From Beduinella massiliensis (GTDB lineage Bacteria > Bacillota > Clostridia > Christensenellales > Aristaeellaceae), in assembly GCF_900199405.1 (NCBI RefSeq), contig NZ_LT963430.1, positions 744,001-808,000 of the forward strand: DNA of 64,000 nucleotides, written 5' to 3'. Under the pieces are notes generated by a model. The model saw nothing but the letters and a program-made list of their open reading frames with translations. It ran no database searches and was not told the origin of the DNA. Below, one piece after another: positions 40,525 through 49,177 of this stretch. Position numbers and translations under genes: made by a program. Within the stretch, counting starts at the first letter, position 1, and each line of letters opens with the position of its first letter.

Positions 40525-41421
40525 TTAATCCTTCAGTTCGCCGTCCAGCACGCCCAGCGCGCGGCGCAGGCGATCCAGGTCCTCGCCCTCCAGGGCCGTG
40601 AGCGGCAGGCGCAGGCGGTTTTCGCACAGCCCCAGCAGCGAGAGCGCGGCCTTCACGGGAATGGGGTTGACCTGCATGAACAGCGCGCGCATCAGGGGCA
40701 GCAGCGTGAGCTGGGCGTCGCGCGCGGCCTTTACGTCGCCCGCGAAGTAGGCGTGCGTCATGCGGACCATCGCGCCGGGGCAGACGTTGGCCGCCACGGA
40801 GATGACGCCGTCCCCGCCGTAGGCGAGCAGGGGCAGGGTCTGGTCGTCGTTGCCGGAGTAGATGGCGATCTCGTCGTGGCACAGGCGGAACAGCTCCGCG
40901 ACCTGCACCACGTCCCCGACGGCCTCCTTTACGCCCGCGACGTTTTCGTGCGCGCACAGCTCCTGCACGGTCTCTGGCAGCAGGTTGACGCCGGTGCGCG
41001 AGGGCACGTTGTAGAGGATCAGGGGCAGGGGCGCGGCGTCCGCGACGGCGGTGAAATGCTGCACGAGGCCGCGTTGGGTCGCCTTGTTGTAGTAGGGGGT
41101 CACGCAAAGCTGCGCGTCCGCGCCGAGGGCGGCGGCCTCCCGCGCGAGATGTACGGCGCGGCGGGTGTCGTTCGACCCCGTGCCCGCGACGACGGGAATC
41201 CGGCCGCCGGCGCGCTCGATCACGGCGGAGAGCACCGCCCGCCGCTCGGAATCCGCGAGGGTCGAGGGCTCGCCGGTCGTGCCCAGGACGACGAGGGCGT
41301 CCGTGCCCGCGTCGATCTGCCGGTCCACCAGGCGCAAGAGCGCGTCGTAATCCACGCCCAGGCTGTCAAAGGGCGTCACGAGCGCGACCGCGCTGCCTCT
41401 GAATACGGGCTTTTTTTTCAT
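40525..41421 (-). CDS. dapA: 4-hydroxy-tetrahydrodipicolinate synthase
   Basis: 298 residues, ATG behind GGGAGGATATTTTG. Condenses pyruvate with aspartate semialdehyde at the first committed step of lysine/diaminopimelate synthesis. Canonical motifs: LGTTGEPSTL (47-56), VTPYYNKATQ, Tyr137 in LILYNVPSRTG with Arg142, and Schiff-base Lys165 in GVKEAVGD. Length is normal. asd, which makes its substrate, lies 2 kb upstream on the same strand. Confidence 0.93.
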   Translation of the reverse strand: MKKKPVFRGSAVALVTPFDSLGVDYDALLRLVDRQIDAGTDALVVLGTTGEPSTLADSERRAVLSAVIERAGGRIPVVAGTGSNDTRRAVHLAREAAALGADAQLCVTPYYNKATQRGLVQHFTAVADAAPLPLILYNVPSRTGVNLLPETVQELCAHENVAGVKEAVGDVVQVAELFRLCHDEIAIYSGNDDQTLPLLAYGGDGVISVAANVCPGAMVRMTHAYFAGDVKAARDAQLTLLPLMRALFMQVNPIPVKAALSLLGLCENRLRLPLTALEGEDLDRLRRALGVLDGELKD

Positions 41422-41518
41422 CAAAATATCCTCCCATCGCAAGTCTATGCTAACAGCATATTCTTCGCGCGCCGGGAGGTTCCGATGCGGGGAAAAGCGC
41501 GGCGCCGCGGGGGGCGCA

Positions 41519-42211
41519 TCATGCTAAGTTCCAGGGCTTATCGTCCATCAAAATAAGATGTTTCAGATGGAGCCTTTCTGAAAACGCCTTGATTGCCTTG
41601 AAAACTTTAGCGGTGAAATAATAGTCATTCACTTCTTCCATCTCCATCTTCCCGTCGGTAATGAAATGAATCGTTAGGGTACCGTCCTGGATGTCCGCAA
41701 TAATGTCTTCAATATGCTGATATTGTCTGTTGCCCCTTATCTTCTTTCCCTCTTCAGAAATCCGCGTTTTTTTAATATCCAGTTTATCCGCCAGAAGAAT
41801 CGATAAAAGGACGATGTTATCGCTTTCAAAGCCTGAACTATGATTTTGAATGGCATCCAGCACGACGTCCTCCATTTCAAAGATCCAGTTTTTCTCTTCA
41901 AAAAGCTTTTTTGCGTATTCAAAACTTCTTTGCGAATGCCCCTCTTTGCCCTGCAAGGCGCCGACATCATGAAGCAGGCATGCTATTTTACATGCGTATA
42001 TCGTGTCTTCGTCAAACTGTAAGTCCGCCAATATTTTTTCGGCCGTTTGAGAAACATTTTTTACATGCTCATAATTATGGAAGGCCCAGCCGCCGTTTTT
42101 TGCTTCCCGCTTTTCGATCTCGCTGTATATGTCCAATAGCGAAGGGCTTGAATTCAAGGCGTTATATACTTCCTTCGGCGTTGCGCTATATATCATATCG
42201 TTCGGCTCCAT
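41519..42211 (-). CDS. HD-domain phosphohydrolase
   Basis: About 230 residues. AT-rich compared with its neighbours. HD motif NYEHVKNV...CLLHDVGALQGKEGHSQ, then IQNHSSGFESDNIVLLSILLADKLD. Metal-dependent phosphohydrolase fold; the substrate cannot be told. Start uncertain: ATG 42211 is chosen, with ATG 42196 (better GGAG spacing) and TTG 42253 as alternatives. The low GC and the break in gene function suggest a transferred gene. Confidence 0.75.
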   Translation of the reverse strand: MEPNDMIYSATPKEVYNALNSSPSLLDIYSEIEKREAKNGGWAFHNYEHVKNVSQTAEKILADLQFDEDTIYACKIACLLHDVGALQGKEGHSQRSFEYAKKLFEEKNWIFEMEDVVLDAIQNHSSGFESDNIVLLSILLADKLDIKKTRISEEGKKIRGNRQYQHIEDIIADIQDGTLTIHFITDGKMEMEEVNDYYFTAKVFKAIKAFSERLHLKHLILMDDKPWNLA

Positions 42212-42416
42212 TTTGTTTTTTACAAATATACCATTGTTTTGCGGCAAAAGCAAATCGCTAGGCTTTTCTGTCTATCATAGGCCCGTTGCTGTATCAGGCC
42301 TGAAAAAACGCGTCCGGCGGCAGGAACACCGCACGCCCGCGCCATGCCGTGCGGGCGGAATAGACCGGTCTGCCGCGCAGACGGGAATCAGAACGCCCTA
42401 AGCACATTTCCATACA

Positions 42417-42448
42417 AAGAAAAAGGCCGCTTCATCAGGAAGCGGCAT
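42417..42448 (-). terminator. Terminator of membrane protein gene
   Basis: On the minus strand ATGCCGCTTCCTGATGAAGC then GGCCTTTTTCTTTG: stem GCCGCTTCCTGATGAAGCGGC followed by T-rich sequence. Confidence 0.75.
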
Positions 42449-42503
42449 AGTGGACGGAGGCGTCCGGCATCGTGCCGGGCGGGCATCCCTTGCCCGGCGC
42501 GCC

Positions 42504-43277
42504 TTAGCTGTTGCGCAGCAGCTTGCGGCAGAACTTGGCGCGCGTGCCGGAGAGGATCATCATGTACACGCCCATGGCGACCATCACGAACAGCAGCCCG
42601 GCCCCAAAGCTTTCCCCGAAGAGGAAGGGCGCGGCGGGCGAGAAGATGCACAGCCCCACGCCCAGGGCGATGTGGGTGGCGCGCTGCTCGTCGTAGAAGG
42701 CGGAACGGCGGCGCAGCTCCTCGCGCATGCCGCCGGTGAGGTGGACGGTGTAGGGGATGTTGCGCCAGCTCTTTTGCAGGGAGCCGGCGTAGATGAAGAG
42801 CATCACCGCGACCGCGACGCAGCCGAAGAACCCCACCACGCCGATGCCCTCGCTCAGGAAGTGGCCGAGCAGGGGGATGGAGTCGAAGACGATCGGGCAG
42901 ACGGGCGCGCAGATGCACAGCGCTACGCCCAGGGCGTTCATGCGCGAGATGTTGTACTGCGCGTCCAGGTAATCCTCCGCGTCGTCGGGGAGGGGCTCCG
43001 ACTCGTAGGGCTCGTCCGAAGCGCGCGCGTCGCGCGGGGCGCTTTCGTCCCCGCTTTCGTCGGGCAGCTCCACGCCCGAGCGCTTCAGGATGTCGTCGAT
43101 CGTGCCCAGGGAGGAAATCACCCGGCCCAGGGCTTCGTTCTCGCTCACGCCCTCCTTGACGAAGGCGGCGTAGGAGGCCTGCGCTTCCTCCTGCACCGTG
43201 TCCTTGAGGTGCAGGATGTCCAGCGTGGCGGGCAGCTTGGCGAACAGCGACGAGATATATTGGTTGATGGTTTCCAT
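42504..43277 (-). CDS. Permease-prefix-domain membrane protein
   Basis: 257 residues, ATG behind CAAGGAGAAG. N-terminal ~75 residues are a HAAS/permease-prefix-like helical domain (INQYISSLFAKLPATLDI, EEAQASYAAFVKEGVSENEAL). An acidic linker follows, then four hydrophobic segments in two pairs separated by a cytoplasmic loop (RREELRRRSAF-like). Such proteins often work with PadR regulators; none is seen here. Function unknown. Confidence 0.75.
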   Translation of the reverse strand: METINQYISSLFAKLPATLDILHLKDTVQEEAQASYAAFVKEGVSENEALGRVISSLGTIDDILKRSGVELPDESGDESAPRDARASDEPYESEPLPDDAEDYLDAQYNISRMNALGVALCICAPVCPIVFDSIPLLGHFLSEGIGVVGFFGCVAVAVMLFIYAGSLQKSWRNIPYTVHLTGGMREELRRRSAFYDEQRATHIALGVGLCIFSPAAPFLFGESFGAGLLFVMVAMGVYMMILSGTRAKFCRKLLRNS

Positions 43278-43419
43278 TCTCTTCTTCTCCTTGACCGGGA
43301 ATGCTTGCTTGTCTTTCCCTTTGATGAATTTATGGTACCACGTTCCAGCTGCGGATTCAATGAGAGGAAGATTAGAAGAACATGAAAATAGGCCGAGCGA
43401 GCCGCCCGACCTGGCGGAA

Positions 43420-43456
43420 AGGGGCGCTGCGCGGGTTTTCCCGCGCAGCGCCCCTG
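43420..43456 (-). terminator. Terminator-like hairpin after asd
   Basis: 14-bp perfect stem GGGCGCTGCGCGGG/CCCGCGCAGCGCCC with loop TTTT; only a short T run (CCTTTCC) on the minus strand. Confidence 0.6.
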
Positions 43457-43468
43457 CGTCTCTTCGGT

Positions 43469-44554
43469 TTATTTTTTCGGGATGTACCCCTGCTTGACCA
43501 GCAGCTCCGCGATCAGCACCGCGCCGCCCGCCGCGCCGCGCACCGTGTTGTGCGACAGGCCCACGAAGCGGTAGTCGAACAGCGAGTCCCCGCGCAGGCG
43601 GCCCAGGGAGATGCCCATGCCGTTTTCGTAGTCCCGGTCCAGCCGGGTCTGCGGGTGGGTGGGGTCGTCGAAGTACTGGATGAACTGCCTGGGCGCGGAG
43701 GGCAGGCCCAGCTCCTGCGGGAGCCCGCGGTAGGCGCGCCAGCGCTCGATGATCTCCCGCTCGCTCGTCTTTTCCTCGAAGGAGGCCCACACCGTCGCCA
43801 GGTGGCCGTCCGAGGCGGCCACGCGGATGCAGTGCGCGCTGATGACGGGGGCTTTGGCGGGCACGATCACGCCGCCCTCCACCTTGCCCCAGATCTTGAG
43901 CGGCTCCTGCTCGCTCTTCTCCTCCTCGCCGCCGATGTAGGGGATGACGTTGTCCACCATCTCGGGCCAGCGCTCGAACGTCTTGCCCGCGCCGGAGATC
44001 GCCTGATAGGTGCTCACCACCGCGCGCGCGGGGCGCAGCGGCAGCAGCGCGTGCAGCGCGGGCACGTAGGACTGGATGGAGCAGTTGGGCTTGACGGTGA
44101 CGAAGCCCACGCGGGTGCCCAGTCGCTTTCTCTGGTGCTCGATGACCGCCGCGTGCTCGGGGTTGAGCTCCGGGATCATCATGGGCACGTCGGGCGTCGC
44201 GCGGTGGGCGGAGTTGTTGGAGACGACGGGGGTTTCCGCGCGGGCGTAGGCGTCCTCGAGCGCGCGGATCTCGTCCTTCTTCATGTCCACGGCGCAAAAG
44301 CAGAAGTCCACCTCGTCCGCGACGGCCTTCACGTCCGCAGCGTCCTTTACGACCAGGGAGCGGACGTTTTCGGGGATCGGCCAGGGGAAGGCCCAGCGGC
44401 CCGCGACCGCCTCCTCGTACGTCTTGCCCGCGCTGCGCCCGGAGGCGGCGAGCACCTTGATCTCAAACCAGGGATGGTCCTTGAGTAACGTGATAAAGCG
44501 CTGGCCGACCATGCCGGTCGCGCCGATGATGGCAACGCGTCTTTTTTCGCTCAC
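43469..44554 (-). CDS. asd: Aspartate-semialdehyde dehydrogenase
   Basis: 361 residues from a GTG (VSEKRRVAIIGATGMVGQRF) 7 nt behind TTGGAGGTC; longer in-frame ATG starts lie in repeats. Reduces aspartyl phosphate with NADPH. Rossmann GATGMVG at 11-17, catalytic Cys158 in VKPNCSIQ, substrate segment YQAISGAGK and catalytic His near 251 (ASDGHLA). The length and motifs are of the archaeal/Gram-positive-type asd. Supplies dapA downstream. Confidence 0.93.
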   Translation of the reverse strand: MSEKRRVAIIGATGMVGQRFITLLKDHPWFEIKVLAASGRSAGKTYEEAVAGRWAFPWPIPENVRSLVVKDAADVKAVADEVDFCFCAVDMKKDEIRALEDAYARAETPVVSNNSAHRATPDVPMMIPELNPEHAAVIEHQRKRLGTRVGFVTVKPNCSIQSYVPALHALLPLRPARAVVSTYQAISGAGKTFERWPEMVDNVIPYIGGEEEKSEQEPLKIWGKVEGGVIVPAKAPVISAHCIRVAASDGHLATVWASFEEKTSEREIIERWRAYRGLPQELGLPSAPRQFIQYFDDPTHPQTRLDRDYENGMGISLGRLRGDSLFDYRFVGLSHNTVRGAAGGAVLIAELLVKQGYIPKK

Positions 44555-44589
44555 AGGTAAGACCTCCAATTTTATAAGGTACTGCGTTT

Positions 44590-44925
44590 GTCCCGCAGGG
44601 GACGCCGGGAAAGCCGGAAGCGGCAAGCGCCGGTTCGGAGCCGGGCGCGGGCACCGCCCGTCGGCCGCCCCATCTTGCGGCCGCGTGCGGGAAAGTTAGG
44701 AGAAGGAAGCGCCGGTTCGGAGCCGGGTGCGGGCACCGCCCGCCGGGCCGCGTGCGGGAAAGCCGGAGGCGGCAAGCGCCTGTTCGGAGATGGGTGCGGG
44801 CACCGCCCGCCGGGCCGCCCCGCCGCCCGCCCCATCCTGCGGCCGCGTGCGGGAAAGCCGGAAGCGGTAAGCACTGATTCGGAGATGGGTGCGGGCACCG
44901 CCCGCCGCCCACAGGATTTTGCTTA
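44590..44925. repeat. GC-rich imperfect tandem repeat upstream of asd
   Basis: Four to five degenerate units sharing GTGCGGGAAAGCCGGAAGCGG, AAGC.C.GTTCGGAG..GGG and GCGGGCACCGCCCG, the last a perfect hairpin. Unit spacing varies (about 70-115 bp). No gene is contained. It separates the divergent asd and M20 genes. Confidence 0.75.
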
Positions 44926-45012
44926 TCTTAGCATTCCCTGCGCGGCGTTGTCAAACCCTTTGGAGAAAAAGAATGCGGTCAAAAGGGGAATTGAGGAAGA
45001 ACGCTTCAATTT

Positions 45013-45033
45013 TTGCGCTTCCTGTGGTATGAT
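45013..45033 (+). promoter_or_regulatory. Extended -10 promoter
   Basis: TGGTATGAT (45025-45033), an extended -10 box, with a weak -35 (TTCAAT) 17 bp upstream; drives the plus-strand genes from 45076. Confidence 0.5.
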
Positions 45034-45075
45034 ATGTTGTGGTTTTCCCTACGCTTCTGTGAGAAAGAGGGATCG

Positions 45076-46224
45076 ATGATGGAGCTTTCGGCGCGGGTAT
45101 CCGCGCTTCTTCCCTGCGTGACGGCGCACCGGCGCGCGCTGCACCAGATCCCCGAAGAGGGGCATCAGGAGCATATGACGCAGGCGTACCTGCTAGAAGC
45201 GCTGCGCGCGCTTTCGCCGGACGAGGTTTCGCCCTGCGGCGGGACGGGCGTGCGCGCGGTGTTTCGCGGCAACGGAAAGGGGCGGGCCGTCGCCTTTCGG
45301 GCGGACATGGACGCCCTGCACATTAAGGAGGAGACGGGCCGCGCGTTCAGCAGCCGAAATGCGGGCATGATGCACGCCTGCGGCCACGACGGCCACATGG
45401 CGGGCCTGCTGGGCCTGGCGACGCTGCTCGCCTCGCGGCGCGGCGAGCTGCGGGACGACGTGGTGCTGCTCTTTCAGCCCGCGGAGGAGACGGACGGCGG
45501 CGCGAAGCGGATGATCGACGAGGGGGCGCTGGAAAATCCGCACGTGGAGGCGGTGTACGGCATGCACATGATGCCGGACATCCCGCTGGGGCGGATCGGC
45601 ACCTGCGAGGGCCCGCTGATGGCCCAGACCTGCGAGATGGACCTGATCGTCGAGGGGCGCGGCGCGCACGGCGCGATGCCGCACCTGGGCGTGGACGCGG
45701 TCGCGGCGGCGGGGCACCTGATTACGCTCTTGCAAACCACGGTCGCGCGGCGGATCGACCCCTGCCAGCAGGCGCTCATCACCATCGGGCGGGTGCGCGC
45801 GGGCGAGCGGCGCAACGTCCTGGCGGATCGGGCGGTGCTGGAGGGCATCGTGCGCACGTTTTCCAACGCCGTGTACGATCAGCTCAGGGGCTACATCCTG
45901 GCGGACCTGCGCGCGGTGGAGGAGGCGTTCGGCGTCCGGTGCACGTTCCGCTCCAACGTCTACTACCCCTGCGTGGAAAACGACCCGGAGGAGACGCGGC
46001 GCGTGACCGGCATCCTGGGCGAGCGCTTCGCGCCCCAGAAGCCGCGCATGATCGCGGAGGACTTCTCCTATTATCAGCTCGAGCGCCCCGGCGTCTTCGT
46101 CTTCTGCGGCTGCATGGACGAGGCGCGCCAATCGCCGCTGCACTCGTGCACGTTTGACTTCGACGAGCGCGCCATTCTGTACGGGCTGGAGCTCTTCAGC
46201 CGTCTGATCGCGTTTGAATCTTAG
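45076..46224 (+). CDS. M20-family amidohydrolase
   Basis: 382 residues from ATG behind AGAGGG. Metal-dependent N-acyl amino acid hydrolase: FRADMDALHIKE, MHACGHDGHMAGLLG, FQPAEETDGGAKRMI, GMHMMPDIPLG and GAHGAMPHLGVDAV in order. Includes N-acetyl-diaminopimelate deacetylase and hippurate/indole-acetyl amino acid hydrolases. The neighbouring asd/dapA genes make a lysine-pathway deacetylase conceivable, but it is divergent from them and lacks a dapD partner here. Confidence 0.88.
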   Translation: MMELSARVSALLPCVTAHRRALHQIPEEGHQEHMTQAYLLEALRALSPDEVSPCGGTGVRAVFRGNGKGRAVAFRADMDALHIKEETGRAFSSRNAGMMHACGHDGHMAGLLGLATLLASRRGELRDDVVLLFQPAEETDGGAKRMIDEGALENPHVEAVYGMHMMPDIPLGRIGTCEGPLMAQTCEMDLIVEGRGAHGAMPHLGVDAVAAAGHLITLLQTTVARRIDPCQQALITIGRVRAGERRNVLADRAVLEGIVRTFSNAVYDQLRGYILADLRAVEEAFGVRCTFRSNVYYPCVENDPEETRRVTGILGERFAPQKPRMIAEDFSYYQLERPGVFVFCGCMDEARQSPLHSCTFDFDERAILYGLELFSRLIAFES

Positions 46225-46248
46225 AGCAATTTTTCGGGAGGAAATTTC

Positions 46249-47208
46249 ATGGGCGGATTTTTTAACAGGCTTTATTACGGCAAGGCCGGCAAGGCGGACT
46301 TCACGCAGGACGACCTGCCGTCGAACCGCTTTCAGCTCTTCTGGGAGGTGCTGCGCGTCCGGTTCTGGTCGCTGTTTCGCGTGAACCTGATGCAGATCGT
46401 GTTCTGGATCCCGATGATCGTGTGGACGTACATGAACATCGTCGCGATACAGACCATCGACGTGGAGACGATCTCCCAGGCGGCGGACGGCGCCCTGCAG
46501 CTTCAGGCGCAGCTCATGGGCATCTTTCAGATGTACCTGATTGGGCTCATCCCCTGCATCGCCATCACGGGCCCCTCGTCCGCGGCGGCGGCGTACATCA
46601 CGCGCAACTGGGCGCGCGACCAGCACTCGTTCGTGTGGAGCGACTTCAAGGACGCCTTCAAGGAAAACTGGAAGCAGGGTCTGGCCGTCTCCACGATCAC
46701 GGGCCTCGTGCCCTTTATCGCCTACCTCGGCGTCACCTTCTACGGCGAGATGGCCAAGCAGATCCCCGTGCTCGTCGTGGCGCAGGTGCTGGTCGTGCTC
46801 ATCTGCCTCACCTGGACGCTGATGGTGCCCCTGCTCTACCCGCTGATGGTCGGCTATCAGCTTCGCATGCGCGACCTGCTGCGCAACGGCGTGCTGCTGA
46901 CCGTCGGCCGCCTGCCGCAAATGCTGGGCGTGCGCCTTCTGACGGCGATTCCCCTCTTCTTGCTGCTGCTGGGCGTGTATACGTTCAACATCTACCTGCT
47001 GCTGGGCATGGCCCTCTACTACATCCTGTTCGGCCACGCGTTCGCGCGGCTCGTCTACGCGTCGGTCGCCAACAGCTTCTTCGACAAGTTCATCAACCCG
47101 CGCATCGAGGGCGCGGAGGTGAACCGCGGACTGCGCCGCGACGACGACGAGGACGACGAGGACGAGGATGAGGACGGGCAAAGCGCCCTGCCCGGCGGCC
47201 GGGAATAA
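46249..47208 (+). CDS. DUF624/YesL-like membrane protein
   Basis: 319 residues, ATG behind TCGGGAGGAAATTTC. Five to six membrane segments, with the DUF624 pattern: N-terminal RFWSLFRVNLMQIVFWIP, PSSAAAAYITRNWARD, then WSDFKDAFKENWKQG. The C-terminus is a highly acidic tail (DDDEDDEDEDED). YesL-type proteins accompany sugar-uptake genes; no transport partner is adjacent here. Confidence 0.8.
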   Translation: MGGFFNRLYYGKAGKADFTQDDLPSNRFQLFWEVLRVRFWSLFRVNLMQIVFWIPMIVWTYMNIVAIQTIDVETISQAADGALQLQAQLMGIFQMYLIGLIPCIAITGPSSAAAAYITRNWARDQHSFVWSDFKDAFKENWKQGLAVSTITGLVPFIAYLGVTFYGEMAKQIPVLVVAQVLVVLICLTWTLMVPLLYPLMVGYQLRMRDLLRNGVLLTVGRLPQMLGVRLLTAIPLFLLLLGVYTFNIYLLLGMALYYILFGHAFARLVYASVANSFFDKFINPRIEGAEVNRGLRRDDDEDDEDEDEDGQSALPGGRE

Positions 47209-47259
47209 GGGATAAACTTCCCCCCGCGCGCGCATGATAGCGCCAAGGGGGGGAGCGGT

Positions 47260-47436
47260 GTGAAACCTGATGACTATAGTCCGCCCGACGCGGCTTTGCG
47301 CCAGAAATACGAGGCGGCGCGCGAGCTCGGGCTCATGGACCGGCTGCTGGAGGTCGGCTGGGCCGGGCTCACCGCCGCCGAATCCGGGCGCGTGGGCGGC
47401 AGAATCTCCGCCGGACGCAGGCGGAAGAAGCCCTAG
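47260..47436 (+). CDS. Small acid-soluble spore protein, alpha/beta-type
   Basis: 58 residues from GTG 6 nt behind GGGGGGAGCG. KYEAARELGLMDRLLEVGW and then LTAAESGRVGGRIS match the two conserved helices of alpha/beta SASPs (KYE.A.ELG and E.GRVGG). These proteins coat and protect spore DNA, with the Glu-containing motif region cleaved by the Gpr protease at germination. It is missed by longest-ORF calling because another frame is longer. It indicates that the host forms spores. Confidence 0.8.
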   Translation: MKPDDYSPPDAALRQKYEAARELGLMDRLLEVGWAGLTAAESGRVGGRISAGRRRKKP

Positions 47437-47473
47437 GCGCGGCGGGGCCCGCATTTAAAGAGGGATACAGAGG

Positions 47474-48235
47474 ATGTACGACGATTTTGCGGGCGTATAC
47501 GATCTGCTCATGGACGACGTGGACTACGCCGCCTGGGCGGATTATTACGCGAAGCTGATGGAAATATACGGAAAGCGGCCCCGGCGCGTGGCGGAATGCG
47601 CCTGCGGAACCGGCAGCTTGACCGTCCCGCTGGCCCGCATGGGCTACGAGATGACGGGGCTGGACCTCTCCGCGGGCATGCTGCGCGCGGCGGGCGAAAA
47701 GGCGCGGCGCGCGGGCGTCAGGGCGCAGTTCGTGCGCCAGGATATGCGCGCGCTCACGCTGGGGCGGCGCGCGGACGCGGTGCTCGCCACCTGCGACGGG
47801 GTGAACTACCTGACGGACCTTGAGGGCGTGCGCGCGTTTTTTCGCGCGGCGTTTTTGTCGCTTTGTCCCGGCGGCGGCCTGTTCTTCGACATCTCGTCCC
47901 GGTATAAGCTAAGTCAGGTGCTGGGCGACGCGTTTTACGGCGAAGAGCGGGAAAGCGTCTGCTACCTGTGGCAAAACCGCTGGCAGGAAGCGAGGCAGAC
48001 GGTCGAAATGGACCTGACGTTCTTCGTGCGCGAGGCGGACGGCCGGTACCGTCGCTTTCACGAGCTGCACCGCCAAAGGGCGCATGCGCGCGAGGAGATC
48101 GAGGGCCTGCTGCTGGAGGCGGGCTTTGAGGACGTGCGCGCCTATGGCGACAAGACGTTTGACCCGCCCGCGCAGCGCGCGCAGCGCATCCACTTCGCGG
48201 CGAAAAAGCCCGCGGGGCCGGACGCCTCAATCTGA
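47474..48235 (+). CDS. Class I SAM-dependent methyltransferase
   Basis: 253 residues, ATG behind AGAGG. SAM-binding motif I VAECACGTGSLTVPL, motif II MTGLDLSAGML, then VRQDMRALTL and LATCDGVNYL. The N-terminus (YDDFAGVYDLLMDDVDY) is typical of the YxiB/MT-25-like group. The substrate is unknown. Downstream of the spore protein gene and 18 bp before hslO. Confidence 0.88.
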   Translation: MYDDFAGVYDLLMDDVDYAAWADYYAKLMEIYGKRPRRVAECACGTGSLTVPLARMGYEMTGLDLSAGMLRAAGEKARRAGVRAQFVRQDMRALTLGRRADAVLATCDGVNYLTDLEGVRAFFRAAFLSLCPGGGLFFDISSRYKLSQVLGDAFYGEERESVCYLWQNRWQEARQTVEMDLTFFVREADGRYRRFHELHRQRAHAREEIEGLLLEAGFEDVRAYGDKTFDPPAQRAQRIHFAAKKPAGPDASI

Positions 48236-48253
48236 AATTCGGAGGAGAGAACA

Positions 48254-49153
48254 ATGCCTCATACGAAGACGGCGCGCGACACGCTCCTACGCCTCACCCT
48301 GATGGGCGGCGAGGCGCGCGTGCTGCTGTGCGATACGACGAACATGACCCAGCAGGCGCGCGACATTCACCACGCGAGCAACGTCTGCACCGCGGCGATG
48401 GGCCGCATGCTCAGCGCCGCGGCGATGATGGGCGCGCAGCTCAAGGACGAGGGCGACGCCATCACCGCGACGATCAACGGCGGCGGCCCGGCGGGCGCGC
48501 TGGTGGCCTCGGCGCGCCCGGGCGGCGCGGTCAAGGTGACGATCGACCACCCCGAGGTGGAGCTGCCGCTGAAGGCGAACGGCAAGCTCGACGTGGGCGG
48601 CGCGCTGGGCAGCGACGGGCGGCTCACGGTGATGCGCTCGCTGGGCTTTGGCGAGCCCTACGTGGGCCAGGTGAACCTGGTGAGCGGCGAGGTCGCGGAG
48701 GACTTCGCGATGTACTACACCGCCTCGGAGCAGACGCCCTCGCTGTGCGCGCTGGGCACGCTAGTGGGGCAGGAGGTCTGCGCCAGCGGCGGGGTGCTGG
48801 TGCAGGCGATGCCGGGCTGCTCGGAGGAGCTGCTGCAAAAGCTGGAGGTGCGCGCCGAGCTCTACGGGGCGATCAGCTCCGCGCTTTGCGACATGCCGCT
48901 GCAGGAGCTCGCGGAGGGCTACTTCCGCGGGCTTGAGCCGAAGCTGCTGGAGGAAACGCCCCTCACGCTCCGCTGCGATTGCAGCCGCGCGCGCATCGAG
49001 CAGGTGCTGCTCAGCATGGGCGAGGGGGAGCTGCGCTCCCTCATCGAGGAGCAGGGGGGCGCGGAGGTCTCGTGCCACTTCTGCCGCTCGCAGTACCGCT
49101 TTGACGCGGGCGAGCTGGAAGCGCTCATCGAGGAAGGCCGCCGACGCGGATAG
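48254..49153 (+). CDS. hslO: Hsp33 redox-regulated chaperone
   Basis: 299 residues, ATG behind GGAGGAGAG. Holdase activated by oxidation of a C-terminal zinc centre, with the four Cys present as RCDCSRARIE and SCHFCRSQY. N-terminal domain carries the family segments MLSAAAMMGAQLKDEGD and GPAGALVASA. Full length. Confidence 0.95.
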   Translation: MPHTKTARDTLLRLTLMGGEARVLLCDTTNMTQQARDIHHASNVCTAAMGRMLSAAAMMGAQLKDEGDAITATINGGGPAGALVASARPGGAVKVTIDHPEVELPLKANGKLDVGGALGSDGRLTVMRSLGFGEPYVGQVNLVSGEVAEDFAMYYTASEQTPSLCALGTLVGQEVCASGGVLVQAMPGCSEELLQKLEVRAELYGAISSALCDMPLQELAEGYFRGLEPKLLEETPLTLRCDCSRARIEQVLLSMGEGELRSLIEEQGGAEVSCHFCRSQYRFDAGELEALIEEGRRRG

Positions 49154-49177
49154 AAGCGCCCGGAACATGGAGGTATC

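Noticed and set aside
42504-44297. 597-codon minus-strand ORF
   Set aside because: Only the part from 43277 down is a real gene. The upstream part is an Arg/Gly-rich shadow of asd, which has clear catalytic motifs in another frame.
45193-47454. 753-codon minus-strand ORF
   Set aside because: His/Arg/Leu-rich antisense translation of the M20, DUF624 and spore-protein genes; no motif and no ribosome site.
47270-47458. 62-codon plus-strand ORF overlapping the spore protein
   Set aside because: Arg-rich frame with no ribosome site. The overlapping GTG frame has both a ribosome site and SASP motifs.
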